DNA from: an uncultured Pelagibacteraceae bacterium
Lineage (GTDB): Bacteria > Pseudomonadota > Alphaproteobacteria > Pelagibacterales > Pelagibacteraceae
Direction of reading: 5' to 3'
DNA: 64,000 nt
Assembly (NCBI GenBank): GCA_902571925.1
Contig: CACGDW010000002.1
Coordinates: 1-64,000 of the forward strand
Shown: in pieces, positions 1 to 9,287 of the stretch
Layout of the letters: every line of letters begins with the position of its first letter
Position numbering within the stretch: the stretch's first letter is position 1
Notes under the pieces: generated by a model
Told to the model about the DNA's origin: nothing
The model's database searches: none
Seen by the model: only the letters and a program-made list of their open reading frames with translations
Made by a program: the position numbers and the translations under genes

Positions 1-560
1 ATCTTTTAAACTCTTATAACAAAATTAATTTAGTACCATTTGGTGAATTTCTACCTTTAGAGAATATACTTAAAAGTTTTGGTTTAAGATCTTTAACAAA
101 TAATTATCAGTCTTTTTCAAAAGGGAATGAAAGAAAAATAATAGAAATTAAAGAAAGCAATTTTTCACTAAAAATTTTACCACTTATTTGCTATGAAATA
201 ATTTATTCAGGAAAATTATTTAAAAATCCTAATTTTGATTTAATTATCAATATTTCAGAAGATGGATGGTTTGGTCAATCGATAGGACCCAAACAACACT
301 TTGATCATAGTATTTTAAGAGCTATAGAAAGTGGAAAATATGTTTTACGTTCATCAAATAATGGGGTTGCGGGAATAATAAATCCAATAGGAATTATAGA
401 GCAAAAGATTAATCATGGTCAGTCAGGATACATAGATCTAAAAGAAATAAGAAAAATACAACCGACAATATTTTCTAAATACGGTAATAAAGTTTTTGTA
501 TTATTAATTTTCTTGTATATTTTCTTAATATTTTCATTTAATAAAATTAAAAATGAGTAA
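1..560 (+). CDS. lnt: Apolipoprotein N-acyltransferase, C-terminal part (5' cut by window)
   Basis: Lnt is an inner-membrane enzyme that transfers an acyl chain from phospholipid to the N-terminal cysteine of lipoproteins, the last step of lipoprotein maturation. Only about the last 185 residues are present, read in frame from base 3. They contain the nitrilase-fold hallmarks of Lnt: [14 protein letters not shown] near the start, the catalytic cysteine in LICYEI, then NISEDGWFG and [15 protein letters not shown]. The protein ends in a hydrophobic segment ([15 protein letters not shown]), consistent with the final membrane helix. Its stop codon overlaps the metK start by 8 nt, so the two genes are probably co-transcribed. 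Identity is secure; the beginning lies outside the window. Confidence 0.93.
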   Translation, partial: LLNSYNKINLVPFGEFLPLENILKSFGLRSLTNNYQSFSKGNERKIIEIKESNFSLKILPLICYEIIYSGKLFKNPNFDLIINISEDGWFGQSIGPKQHFDHSILRAIESGKYVLRSSNNGVAGIINPIGIIEQKINHGQSGYIDLKEIRKIQPTIFSKYGNKVFVLLIFLYIFLIFSFNKIKNE

Positions 561-1722
561 TCTAAAAAATTATCTTTTTACAAGTGAGTCGGTGTCTGAG
601 GGTCACCCAGATAAAGTATCAGATAGAATCTCAGATATGGTGGTTGATAGTTATTTGACTAAGGATCCATTTTCTAGAGTAGCATGTGAAACTCTCACAA
701 CAACTAATAAGGTTGTTTTAGCTGGTGAAATTAGAGGACCAGAAATTAAGAAAGATATATTAATTGAAAAGGTTAGAAATTGCATAAAAGATATTGGTTA
801 TGATCAAGAAGGTTTTACATGGAAAGAGGCAACAAAAGTAGAAAGTCATCTGCATTCTCAATCAACTGATATTGCTATGGGTGTAGACTCCTCAGGAAAT
901 AAAGATGAAGGAGCTGGTGATCAAGGAATTATGTTTGGTTTTGCGTGTAATGAAACCGAAGAATTGATGCCTGCACCAATTCATTATTCTCATAAGATTT
1001 TAAGATTGATGGCAGAAGATAGAAAATCAGGAAAATTGAAAAATATTGAACCAGACTCTAAAAGCCAGGTGACTTTTGAATATTTAGACGGAAAACCTTC
1101 TAAGATTAAATCAGTAGTAATATCATCTCAGCATTCGCAAGATGTTAATCAAAATCAAGTAAGAGATTTGTTAAGACCTTATATGTTGAAATCTATACCA
1201 AAAAATTTTCTTTCAGATTTTAATGAAGATGAGTTCTACGTTAATCCAACTGGAAATTTTGTAATTGGTGGTCCAGACGGTGATTGTGGCTTGACAGGTA
1301 GAAAAATTATAGTTGATACCTATGGAGGTGCAGCACCTCATGGGGGTGGAGCTTTTTCAGGAAAAGATCCAACTAAAGTTGACAGATCTGCAGCTTATGC
1401 TGCAAGATATATTGCAAAAAATATTGTTGCTTCAAAAATTTCAGATAAATGCTTAATTCAACTGGCTTATGCTATCGGTGTTTCTAAACCACTATCTATT
1501 TATGTTGATTTATTTGATAAAGATTTGGATAAAAATAAATTCGTTGTTGAAAAAATAAATGAAAATTTTGATTTAAGTCCAAGGGGTATCAGAGAAATGT
1601 TAAATTTGAACAAACCTATATATGAAAAAACATCTGCTTATGGTCATTTTGGAAGGATGCCTGAAGATAACGGCTCATTTTCATGGGAAAAAACTAATAA
1701 AATTGATATTTTTTCTAAATAG
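553..1722 (+). CDS. metK: S-adenosylmethionine synthetase
   Basis: MetK makes S-adenosylmethionine from methionine and ATP in the cytoplasm, supplying methyl groups for the cell. The 389-residue product has the family length and motifs: [16 protein letters not shown] near the N-terminus (His18, Asp20), [12 protein letters not shown] around residue 120, and the glycine-rich loop [16 protein letters not shown] around residue 265. It starts inside the end of lnt (8-nt overlap), so there is no room for its own leader or a SAM riboswitch. A strong intrinsic terminator follows, separating it from nusA. In many alphaproteobacteria trmB and rimP follow metK; neither is here. Confidence 0.97.
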   Translation: MSNLKNYLFTSESVSEGHPDKVSDRISDMVVDSYLTKDPFSRVACETLTTTNKVVLAGEIRGPEIKKDILIEKVRNCIKDIGYDQEGFTWKEATKVESHLHSQSTDIAMGVDSSGNKDEGAGDQGIMFGFACNETEELMPAPIHYSHKILRLMAEDRKSGKLKNIEPDSKSQVTFEYLDGKPSKIKSVVISSQHSQDVNQNQVRDLLRPYMLKSIPKNFLSDFNEDEFYVNPTGNFVIGGPDGDCGLTGRKIIVDTYGGAAPHGGGAFSGKDPTKVDRSAAYAARYIAKNIVASKISDKCLIQLAYAIGVSKPLSIYVDLFDKDLDKNKFVVEKINENFDLSPRGIREMLNLNKPIYEKTSAYGHFGRMPEDNGSFSWEKTNKIDIFSK

Positions 1723-1777
1723 ACTAGTTGAATTCAACAAAATCTTTATTATATTAATTTAAAATCGCTAAATTTAC

Positions 1778-1804
1778 AAAATGGGCTTTGGCCCATTTTT
1801 TTTT
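1778..1804 (+). terminator. Intrinsic terminator after metK
   Basis: A perfect 9-bp stem (AAAATGGGC, 1778-1786, with GCCCATTTT, 1791-1799) closes a 4-nt loop and runs into nine T residues (1796-1804). It lies 55 nt past the metK stop and 14 nt before nusA, so it ends the lnt-metK transcript. Confidence 0.9.
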
Positions 1805-1818
1805 GGAATTTATAAATT

Positions 1819-3372
1819 ATGTTAAATAAAAGAGCAGATAAATTAGAATTATTAAGAATAGCTGAAGCAGTTGCTTTAGAAAAATCTATTGATAAAGAAT
1901 TAATTATCAATTCGATGGAAACTGGGATTGCTAAAGCCGCTAAGTCAAAATTTGGTCAAGAAAATGAAATACAGGTTTTAATCAATAGAGAAAATGGTGA
2001 TATCGAAATTTTTAGAAAGTTAATTATTACCGAAAGTCCTCAAGATTCCAATAAAGAAATTAAACTTGATGACGCTGTAAATTTGAATGCAATATTTAAA
2101 GATAAAAAAATTGGTGATGAAATTTTACAACCTTTACCATCATTTGATTTTGGAAGAATAGCGGCACAAATAGCGAAACAAGTAATAAATTCTAATGTTA
2201 GAGAAGCTGAAAGAGAAAGACAATTTAATGACTTTATAGATAAAAAGGATAGCATTCTGAGTGGAATAGTAAAAAGATTAGAATTTGGAAATGTGATAGT
2301 TGATCTTGGAAGAACTGAGTCAATTATACAAAAAAATGAATTAATTCCTAGAGAAAATATTAAAGCAGGTGATAGGATTAAAGCTTATTGTTATGATGTA
2401 AGAAAGGAACCCAGAGGACAACAAATCTTTTTATCCAGAGCTCACCATAAATTTATGGAAAAACTTTTTATCCAAGAAGTGCCAGAAATTTATGATGGAT
2501 TAATAGAAATAAAATCTTCATCAAGAGACCCTGGAAGTAGGGCAAAAATTTGTGTTAAAGCAGTTGACACATCTTTAGATCCTGTAGGTGCATGTGTTGG
2601 TATGAGAGGATCTAGAGTCCAAGCTGTAGTAAACGAACTACAGGGAGAAAAAATTGATATTGTTAACTGGTCAGAGGATCCTGCCATTTTGGTTTCTAAT
2701 GCTCTTTCACCAGCCGAAGTACAAAGAGTTAACGTTGATACAGAAAGAAAGAAACTTGACGTTATTTTAAGTGAGGAAAACTTAAGCAAAGCCATAGGAA
2801 GAAGAGGTCAGAATGTAAGGTTGGCTACAAAGCTATTAAATTATGAAATAAATATTATGACTGATCAAGAAGATTCTGAGAGAAGACAATTAGAATTTAA
2901 AGAAAAAACTGAAAATTTTGTTAAAAATTTAGAATTAGATGAAACACTAGGTCAATTATTAGTCGCTGAAGGCTTTTCAACAATAGATGATATCAAAGAT
3001 AGTTCGATAGAAAGCTTAATAAAAATTGAAGGAATAGAGGAAGAAACTGCCAAGGCTTTAATAGAAAGGGCTAAGGAATTTTATCAAAAAGATCAGGAAG
3101 ATATTTCTCAAAGAATTAAAGATTTAGGATTGGAGGACTCATTAATAAATTTAAAAGGTCTTACTCCGGGTATGCTAGTAACTCTTGGAGAACAAAAAAT
3201 CTTAAAATTAGAAGATTTTGCCGATTTGGCATCTGATGAGTTGACCGGTGGTTTTGACGTTGTTAAAGGTGAAAAAGTTAAAATTCAAGGGTATCTAGAG
3301 GATTTTGCTTTATCAAAAAATGAGGCAGACGACCTTATTATGTCTGCACGAAATATAGTTTACAAAGATTGA
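1819..3372 (+). CDS. nusA: Transcription termination/antitermination factor NusA
   Basis: NusA binds RNA polymerase and modulates pausing, termination and antitermination. The 517-residue protein shows the standard order: N-terminal polymerase-binding domain (residues 1 to about 125), S1 domain (about 130-205; DSILSGIVKRLEFGNVIVDLG), two KH domains (CVGMRGSRVQAV; AIGRRGQNVRLA near residue 327), and two C-terminal helix-hairpin-helix repeats (AEGFSTIDDI; IKGLTPGML-like). It opens the nusA-infB-rbfA-rpsO-pnp cluster. The rimP gene that usually precedes nusA is absent: the preceding 96 nt hold only the metK terminator. The gap to infB is 10 nt, too short for the usual ylxR gene. Confidence 0.97.
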   Translation: MLNKRADKLELLRIAEAVALEKSIDKELIINSMETGIAKAAKSKFGQENEIQVLINRENGDIEIFRKLIITESPQDSNKEIKLDDAVNLNAIFKDKKIGDEILQPLPSFDFGRIAAQIAKQVINSNVREAERERQFNDFIDKKDSILSGIVKRLEFGNVIVDLGRTESIIQKNELIPRENIKAGDRIKAYCYDVRKEPRGQQIFLSRAHHKFMEKLFIQEVPEIYDGLIEIKSSSRDPGSRAKICVKAVDTSLDPVGACVGMRGSRVQAVVNELQGEKIDIVNWSEDPAILVSNALSPAEVQRVNVDTERKKLDVILSEENLSKAIGRRGQNVRLATKLLNYEINIMTDQEDSERRQLEFKEKTENFVKNLELDETLGQLLVAEGFSTIDDIKDSSIESLIKIEGIEEETAKALIERAKEFYQKDQEDISQRIKDLGLEDSLINLKGLTPGMLVTLGEQKILKLEDFADLASDELTGGFDVVKGEKVKIQGYLEDFALSKNEADDLIMSARNIVYKD

Positions 3373-3382
3373 GGCATGAGAG

Positions 3383-5605
3383 ATGGAAAAAAAAACAAAG
3401 CTTACTATTTCAGGAAATCCCAAAAAATCATTTAAAAATTTTGATAAAAATAAGTCATTAGATAAAAAGTCAGTTATTATAGACAATCAATCAAAAAAGC
3501 CTTTTGTGAAAAGAAATTCAGTTAAACAAACAGGATTTAAATCAAATACTTTTAATCAAAAGAAAAATTTTGCTTCAAAACCAAATCTAACGCAAAAAAA
3601 TCCAAGTTCATTCTCTAGTGACTTTGAAAGACGTAAATTAGCAGAACAAAGAGCTACTAAGAGATTAAAAGGAGACTTAGATAACAAAGAAAAAAAGTCA
3701 AAATTAGGATCGGGAGCAAAAAAAAGGGAACTTAAGCTCACTGTTTCAAGAGCTCTAAGTGATGAGATAGAAACAAGAGAAAGAAGCTTGGCTTCTGTAA
3801 AAAGAGCAAGACAAAAAGAGCTTAAAAATTCAAACAAAGATACTGACAAAGAAAATTTAAAACCTGTAAAAAGAGATATAAATATCCCAGAAGCTATAAC
3901 TGTAAGAGAACTTGCTAATAGAATGGCTGAACAATCTAGTAATGTTATTAAGTACTTGTTTGGAATGGGAGTAACAGTAACGATAAATCAGACATTAGCA
4001 GCAGATACTGCTGAGTTTTTAGTAAAAGAATTTGGGCACAATCCCATCAGAGAGGAAAAAGCTGAGGAGATAATAAAAAAAATAAAAGAGTCTAGATCAG
4101 AAAATTTGAAAAATAGACCCCCGATTATAACAGTGATGGGACACGTGGATCATGGAAAGACATCTGTCCTAGATGTTTTAAGAAGTGCCAACGTTGTATC
4201 AGGAGAATTTGGAGGAATAACTCAACATATAGGAGCTTATCAAATAGAAAATAATTCAAATAAATTAACTTTTATTGATACACCTGGTCATGCTGCATTT
4301 ACAGAAATGAGAGCTCGCGGTTCAAAATTAACAGATGTTGTCGTTTTAGTAGTTGCAGCAGATGATGGAGTAAAACCTCAAACAGTAGAATCCATTAGAC
4401 ATGCAAAAGCCGCAAATGTTCCAATAGTTGTTGCTATTAATAAGTGTGATTTACCAGATGCGGATCCTCAAAAAATTAAAAATCAATTATTAGAACATGA
4501 ATTGATAGCCGAAGATTTATCGGGTGATACTTTAATGGTAGAAATTTCAGCAAAAACAAAATTAAATTTAGATAAATTAGTTGAAGCAATTATTCTCCAA
4601 GCTGAAATTTTAGATTTAAAAACTGATTTTGAAACAAAAGCAACCGGGATTGTTTTAGAATCTAAAATTGATACTGGCAGAGGGCCAGTAGCCACAATAA
4701 TAATTACAGCAGGAACTCTTAAAAAAGGTGATTTTTTTGTAAGTGGTTTAAGATGGGGAAAAATAAGAGCAATAATTGACGACAAAGGAAATAGTCTTAA
4801 TGAAGCCTTACCCTCAACTCCAGTTGAAATCTTAGGAATAAATGGTGCCTCAAAATCAGGTGATGATTTTATTGTACTTAGTAGCGAAAAAGAGGCCAAA
4901 ACACTTAGTGCTAATAGAGCTCAAGAAAATAAAGTGGAAAAAAATCCTTTGAAGTTTGCAACTCAAGACTCAGCTTTTTCAGATAAGTCTACAGAAGAAC
5001 TGAATTTAATAGTAAAGTCTGATGTTCATGGATCTTCAGAAGCAATTAAAAATGCAATTAGTCAAATTAAGCATGATGAAGTAAAACCAAAAATTATTTT
5101 ATCTGATATTGGAATGGTTACAGAGACAGATGTTACATTAGCAAAAGCCTCAAATGCTATTTTAATAGCCTTTAATGTTAAACCTAGTAAGGAAGCAAAA
5201 AAACTTGCTGAAAATGAAAAAATTGTAATTTCATCTTACAACATAATTTATGAGGTTTTAGACTATATCAAAAAAAAAATGTCTGGTTTACTTACTCCAG
5301 ATGTTAAAGAAACAGTTACTGGAAGTGCACAAATATTAGAAATATTTAAAGTTTCTGGATCAGGAAAAGTTGCAGGTTCAAAGGTAACTGAAGGCGAAAT
5401 CACCAGTATTTCAGAGGTAAGGATAATTAGGGATGGTTTAATAATTTACACCGGAAAAGTTGGAACTTTATTTAGAGAAAAAAATCAGGTAAAACAGGTT
5501 AATAGTGGTCAGGAGTGTGGAATTACAGTTAAAGATTACATGGATTTCCAAAAAAACGATATTATTGAAGCATTCAATATAACATCTACAGAAAGATCAA
5601 TATAA
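3383..5605 (+). CDS. infB: Translation initiation factor IF-2
   Basis: IF-2 is the GTPase that brings initiator fMet-tRNA to the 30S subunit and promotes 50S joining. Of its 740 residues, the first 165 or so form a lysine-rich, low-complexity N-terminal region. The IF2_N domain follows (ITVRELANRMAEQSSNVIKYL). The GTPase domain starts near residue 250 with G1 GHVDHGKTS, G3 DTPGHAAF and G4 NKCD. The C-terminal domains (SDVHGSSEAI onwards) are complete. A GAGGC-type ribosome site lies just before the ATG at 3383. The stop overlaps rbfA as TAATG, suggesting translational coupling. Confidence 0.97.
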   Translation: MEKKTKLTISGNPKKSFKNFDKNKSLDKKSVIIDNQSKKPFVKRNSVKQTGFKSNTFNQKKNFASKPNLTQKNPSSFSSDFERRKLAEQRATKRLKGDLDNKEKKSKLGSGAKKRELKLTVSRALSDEIETRERSLASVKRARQKELKNSNKDTDKENLKPVKRDINIPEAITVRELANRMAEQSSNVIKYLFGMGVTVTINQTLAADTAEFLVKEFGHNPIREEKAEEIIKKIKESRSENLKNRPPIITVMGHVDHGKTSVLDVLRSANVVSGEFGGITQHIGAYQIENNSNKLTFIDTPGHAAFTEMRARGSKLTDVVVLVVAADDGVKPQTVESIRHAKAANVPIVVAINKCDLPDADPQKIKNQLLEHELIAEDLSGDTLMVEISAKTKLNLDKLVEAIILQAEILDLKTDFETKATGIVLESKIDTGRGPVATIIITAGTLKKGDFFVSGLRWGKIRAIIDDKGNSLNEALPSTPVEILGINGASKSGDDFIVLSSEKEAKTLSANRAQENKVEKNPLKFATQDSAFSDKSTEELNLIVKSDVHGSSEAIKNAISQIKHDEVKPKIILSDIGMVTETDVTLAKASNAILIAFNVKPSKEAKKLAENEKIVISSYNIIYEVLDYIKKKMSGLLTPDVKETVTGSAQILEIFKVSGSGKVAGSKVTEGEITSISEVRIIRDGLIIYTGKVGTLFREKNQVKQVNSGQECGITVKDYMDFQKNDIIEAFNITSTERSI

Positions 5606-5991
5606 TGGCAGATAGAATAGGAAAACCAATATCGCAAAGGCAACTTAGAGTCGGAGAGATGATTAAACAGTCTTTGAGCATGATTTTTATCAGAAATGAG
5701 GCTAAGGTTCCGAATTTAGAAACAAATACAATAACTGTGACTGAGGTTAGAATGAGCCAAGACTTGAAAATTGCAAAAGCATATGTTCTTCCATTAGGAG
5801 GAAAAAATGCAGAAGAAATAATCCAAATTTTAAAAGATTACTCATTTTTAATTAGAAAAATTTTATCTCAAAAGGTTAATATGAAATTTTTACCAAAACT
5901 ACTTTTTAGAAAAGATGAGTCTTTTGAATATGCAGAAAAAATTGAAAATTTAATAAAACAAACTAATAAACAGGAAAAAAAACATGAATAA
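5605..5991 (+). CDS. rbfA: 30S ribosome-binding factor A
   Basis: RbfA is a small KH-fold factor that binds the 5' end of 16S rRNA and helps mature the 30S subunit. The 128-residue protein has the family pattern: RVGEMIKQSLSMIF, then ITVTEVRMSQDLKIAKAYV and IRKILSQKVNMKFLPKLLFR. Its ATG overlaps the infB stop by one base and its end overlaps rpsO by 8 nt. In most relatives truB lies between rbfA and rpsO; here there is no space for it. Confidence 0.94.
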   Translation: MADRIGKPISQRQLRVGEMIKQSLSMIFIRNEAKVPNLETNTITVTEVRMSQDLKIAKAYVLPLGGKNAEEIIQILKDYSFLIRKILSQKVNMKFLPKLLFRKDESFEYAEKIENLIKQTNKQEKKHE

Positions 5992-6232
5992 AAAGGCACA
6001 AGAATTAGCAATGCATGATAAAGATACTGGATCGTCAGAAATTCAGATAGCTTTGTTAACTGATAAGATTGAAACTCTTTCAAACCACATAAAGAAGTTT
6101 AAAAAAGATAAACATTCTTCAGTTGGATTGTTGAGAGCGGTAAATAGAAGAAAGAAATTGTTAGAATACTTAAAAAAAAATAAAATGGATTCTTACAAAA
6201 ATGTACTATCGAAATTGAATTTAAGAAAATAA
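5984..6232 (+). CDS. rpsO: 30S ribosomal protein S15
   Basis: S15 is a primary binding protein of the central domain of 16S rRNA. The 82-residue product carries the conserved DTGSSEIQIALLT, HIKKFKKDKHSSVGLLRAVNRR and LLEYLKK segments. The N-terminal helix before DTG is about five residues shorter than in typical S15. The start lies within the last codons of rbfA, so translation is probably coupled. It is followed after 58 nt by pnp, the conserved rpsO-pnp pair. Confidence 0.96.
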   Translation: MNKKAQELAMHDKDTGSSEIQIALLTDKIETLSNHIKKFKKDKHSSVGLLRAVNRRKKLLEYLKKNKMDSYKNVLSKLNLRK

Positions 6233-6290
6233 AGTCTCAAGCTAGATAGCGCGGAATTGAACGAAACGAACGAAAAGAAATGGAAATGAA

Positions 6291-8363
6291 ATGTTTAAAG
6301 TATACAAAAAGGAAATTGAAGTAGAAGGAAAGAAAATAAGTTTAGAGACAGGTAAAGTAGCAAGACAGGCAGATGGAGCAATCATAGCAACGTGTGGTGA
6401 AACAGTTATTTTAGCAACAGTAGTAGGAGCAAAGAAAGTAAATCCTGATATGGATTATTTTCCACTTTCAGTAAATTATCAAGAAAAATATTATGCAGGT
6501 GGAAAAATTCCAGGAGGATATTTTAAAAGGGAAGCAAGACCAACTGAAAGTGAAACATTAATTTCAAGATTAATTGATAGACCAATCAGACCATTGTTTC
6601 CTGATGAATTTAAAAATGAAGTTCAGTTATTACCAACTGTAATTTCTTACGATAAAGAAAATCAACCAGACATTCTAGCAATTATCGCTTCTTCGGCAGC
6701 ATTAGCAATTTCAGGAATGCCATTTATGGGCCCTGTAGGGGCATCAAGGGTAGGTTTTGTTAATGGAAAATATATTCTTAATCCATCAAAAACTGAATTA
6801 GAAGATTCAAGTTTAGATTTAGTTGTTGCAGGCACTAAAGATGCGGTCCTGATGGTTGAGTCAGAAGCAAACGGTTTATCTGAAGAAGAAATGTTGAATG
6901 CTGTTAAGTTTGGTCACGAAGGATTTGTTCCTGTAATTGGAATGATAGAAGAGCTTGCAAAAGAATGCAAAAAACAAGATTGGATTGTTGAGAAAAAAGA
7001 CCTATCGGAAGTTAAGAAAAAACTTGAAGCAGCATTTACAGATGATCTTAAAAAAGCTTTTGCAATAAAAGATAAGCAAGATAGATCTAATCAAATTTCA
7101 GAAATTACAGATAAAGCTAAAAAACTTTATGAGGAAGATGAAAATTACTCTGATCTTGATGTAAACAGTCAATTAAAGAGTTTAGAAAAATCTATTGTAA
7201 GAACTGATATTCTAAAAAATAAAAATAGAATTGATGGTAGGGGTTTGTCTGATGTAAGATCTATTTCATGCGAAGTTGGGGTCTTACCAAGAACCCATGG
7301 TTCAGCATTATTTACTAGAGGAGAAACTCAAGCAATTGTAGTTACTACCTTAGGAACATCTGATGATGAGCAAAGATTGGAGAGTTTAGATGGACAACAT
7401 AGAGAAAGATTTATGCTTCATTATAACTTCCCCCCATTCTCAGTTGGAGAAACTGGAAGAATTGGAACTGGAAGACGAGAAATAGGACATGGTAAACTCG
7501 CATGGAGAGCAATTAATTCTTCATTACCATCAAAAGACTCATTTCCATATACATTTAGGATTGTATCAGAAATTACCGAGTCTAATGGATCTTCGTCAAT
7601 GGCCACTGTTTGTGGTGCATCTCTAGCATTGATGGATGCTGGTGTTCCAATTAAAGAACCAGTTGCAGGTATTGCAATGGGATTAATTAAAGAGGGTGAT
7701 GATTTTAGTGTTCTATCGGATATTTTAGGGGATGAAGATCACCTTGGAGATATGGATTTTAAAGTTGCTGGAACTAAAGATGGAATTACTTCACTTCAAA
7801 TGGATATCAAAATTACTGGTATTACTTTTGAAATCATGGAGCAGGCTTTAAGACAGGCTAAAGAGGGAAGAATTTATATTTTAGGTGAAATGAATAAAGC
7901 ATTGTCAGCCTCAAGAGATGATGTTGGAAAACATACTCCAAAAATGGAACAAGTAACTGTCGATAAAAAAGATATTGCCGCTGTAATTGGAAAAGGTGGA
8001 GCAACGATCAGAGAGATAGTTGAAAAATCAGGTGCCAAAGTAGATGTTAATGATGAAGGAGTTGTCACAGTTGCTGCTCCTGATGAAGAGGCAAGAAACA
8101 TCGCTATGCAAATGATTAAAGATATCACTGCAAAAGCTGAATTAAATAAAGTTTATTCAGGTAAAGTTATGAAGATAATGGAATTTGGCGCATTTGTTAA
8201 TTTCTTAGGAAAACAAGATGGACTTGTTCATATATCTGAACTGGCAGATAAAAGAGTAGCTAAAGTTACCGATGTTGTCAAAGAGGGTGACGAAGTAAAA
8301 GTAAAAGTAATTGGTTTTGATAGAGGTAAAGTAAAACTTTCGATGAAACAAGCTGCTGAATAA
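6291..8363 (+). CDS. pnp: Polyribonucleotide nucleotidyltransferase (PNPase)
   Basis: PNPase degrades RNA 3' to 5' by phosphorolysis and is a core of the RNA degradosome. The 690-residue protein has two RNase PH domains (first: [20 protein letters not shown], about residues 60-80; second from about residue 300 with [15 protein letters not shown] and the catalytic-region stretch [15 protein letters not shown]), a KH domain ([16 protein letters not shown]) and a C-terminal S1 domain ([28 protein letters not shown]). The 58-nt leader holds a short purine-rich repeat (ACGAA at 6261-6265, 6266-6270 and 6270-6274). A long inverted repeat begins within a few bases of the stop. Confidence 0.97.
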   Translation: MFKVYKKEIEVEGKKISLETGKVARQADGAIIATCGETVILATVVGAKKVNPDMDYFPLSVNYQEKYYAGGKIPGGYFKREARPTESETLISRLIDRPIRPLFPDEFKNEVQLLPTVISYDKENQPDILAIIASSAALAISGMPFMGPVGASRVGFVNGKYILNPSKTELEDSSLDLVVAGTKDAVLMVESEANGLSEEEMLNAVKFGHEGFVPVIGMIEELAKECKKQDWIVEKKDLSEVKKKLEAAFTDDLKKAFAIKDKQDRSNQISEITDKAKKLYEEDENYSDLDVNSQLKSLEKSIVRTDILKNKNRIDGRGLSDVRSISCEVGVLPRTHGSALFTRGETQAIVVTTLGTSDDEQRLESLDGQHRERFMLHYNFPPFSVGETGRIGTGRREIGHGKLAWRAINSSLPSKDSFPYTFRIVSEITESNGSSSMATVCGASLALMDAGVPIKEPVAGIAMGLIKEGDDFSVLSDILGDEDHLGDMDFKVAGTKDGITSLQMDIKITGITFEIMEQALRQAKEGRIYILGEMNKALSASRDDVGKHTPKMEQVTVDKKDIAAVIGKGGATIREIVEKSGAKVDVNDEGVVTVAAPDEEARNIAMQMIKDITAKAELNKVYSGKVMKIMEFGAFVNFLGKQDGLVHISELADKRVAKVTDVVKEGDEVKVKVIGFDRGKVKLSMKQAAE

Positions 8364-8365
8364 AA

Positions 8366-8435
8366 TTTAGAACCCACCTCTCCAATTATTTTTATCATCA
8401 AATTGCTCTTTTTCTTTTTTAGAGGTGGGTCTAAA
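8366..8435. repeat. Long inverted repeat between pnp and the fabI operon
   Basis: The arms are 8366-8381 (TTTAG, one bulged A, then ACCCACCTCT) and 8421-8435 (AGAGGTGGGT then CTAAA): a 10-bp perfect stem, a bulge, and 5 more pairs, with a 39-nt loop. It begins 3 nt past the pnp stop and lies inside the small minus-strand ORF, whose stop codon sits in the outer arm. It can fold in transcripts from either strand. It may stabilise or process the two converging 3' ends. There is no T-run, so it is not a classic terminator. Confidence 0.6.
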
Positions 8436-8486
8436 TAAATAGTAAATTACAAATATTACACAAATTAAAGGTATAATTATTTCCAT
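8367..8486 (-). CDS. Small single-pass membrane protein, unknown function
   Basis: This 39-codon ORF starts 10 nt after fabI on the same strand. It begins MEIIIPLICVIFVIYYLF, one clear hydrophobic helix, followed by a charged tail (KKEKEQFDDKNNWRGGF). I chose the ATG at 8484-8486 because the helix starts there; longer readings overlap fabI. The layout (one helix and a short polar tail) resembles many small membrane proteins, but I do not recognise a family. Part of the coding sequence also forms both arms of an inverted repeat. Expression as part of the fabA-fabB-fabI transcript is inferred. Confidence 0.5.
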   Translation of the reverse strand: MEIIIPLICVIFVIYYLFRPTSKKEKEQFDDKNNWRGGF

Positions 8487-8496
8487 AATTTTTTGT

Positions 8497-9285
8497 TTAC
8501 TTAGTAATATTTCTTGGATCGGGCATACCAACCTTGTTATACCCAGCATCTACATAATGAATTTCACCTGTAACACCATTTGCTAGGTCGCTTAATAAAT
8601 ATAATGCTGAATTTCCAACATCATTAATATCCACATTCCTCTTTAGTAAAGAATGGTCTTCATTCCACTTATATAAGAATTTTGCATCTCCAATAGCGGA
8701 AGCCGCTAAAGTTTTAATTGGTCCAGCACTTATAGCATTAACTCTCATACCTTTGGCACCTAAATCTCTAGCAAGATATTTTACACTAGACTCTAATGCT
8801 GCCTTACAAACACCCATAACATTATAGTTAGGAATTGCTTTGTTTGCTTCATAACTTAAGGTTATTAAACTTCCACCATTTTTCATTATTTTTGAAGCTT
8901 CTTTTGAAACCTCAGTAAATGAAAAGCATGAGATCAACATACTTCTTAAAAAATTTTCTCTAGTAGTATTTAAATATTCTCCGGATAACTCTGATTTATC
9001 TGAAAATGCAATTGCGTGGACTACAAAATCGATCTCACCCCACTGTGATTTGATATCTTTAAATAGTTTAGTTATATCCTCTTTTTTCTCTACATCACAA
9101 CTGAAGGTAACTTTTGAATTTAGTTTTTCAGCTAAAGGAAGAACTCTTTTTTTTAAAGCATCACCAAGATAAGTGAATGCAAGTTCAGCTCCAGCTTCAG
9201 AAAGTTTTTGTGAAATTCCCCAAGCAATAGACCTTTCATTAGCAACTCCCATGATCAATCCTTTTTTACCTTTCATTAAACTCAT
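8497..9285 (-). CDS. fabI: Enoyl-[acyl-carrier-protein] reductase (NADH), FabI type
   Basis: FabI reduces the trans-2-enoyl-ACP intermediate in the last step of each fatty-acid elongation round. The 262-residue protein is an SDR-fold enzyme: GVANERSIAWGI cofactor loop at the N-terminus, the FabI active-site pattern Tyr-x6-Lys in YEANKAIPNYNVMGVCKA with the preceding SLITLSYE strand, and AISAGPIKTLAAS. It is the third gene of fabA-fabB-fabI, starting 2 nt after the fabB stop. This set makes unsaturated fatty acids by the FabA/FabB route. Confidence 0.96.
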   Translation of the reverse strand: MSLMKGKKGLIMGVANERSIAWGISQKLSEAGAELAFTYLGDALKKRVLPLAEKLNSKVTFSCDVEKKEDITKLFKDIKSQWGEIDFVVHAIAFSDKSELSGEYLNTTRENFLRSMLISCFSFTEVSKEASKIMKNGGSLITLSYEANKAIPNYNVMGVCKAALESSVKYLARDLGAKGMRVNAISAGPIKTLAASAIGDAKFLYKWNEDHSLLKRNVDINDVGNSALYLLSDLANGVTGEIHYVDAGYNKVGMPDPRNITK

Positions 9286-9287
9286 AA

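Noticed and set aside
1-560. Possible SAM riboswitch for metK
   Set aside because: metK starts inside the end of lnt, so there is no untranslated leader upstream to hold one.
8487-8549. Longer start for the small membrane ORF next to fabI
   Set aside because: The upstream codons overlap fabI, and the hydrophobic segment starts at the later ATG.
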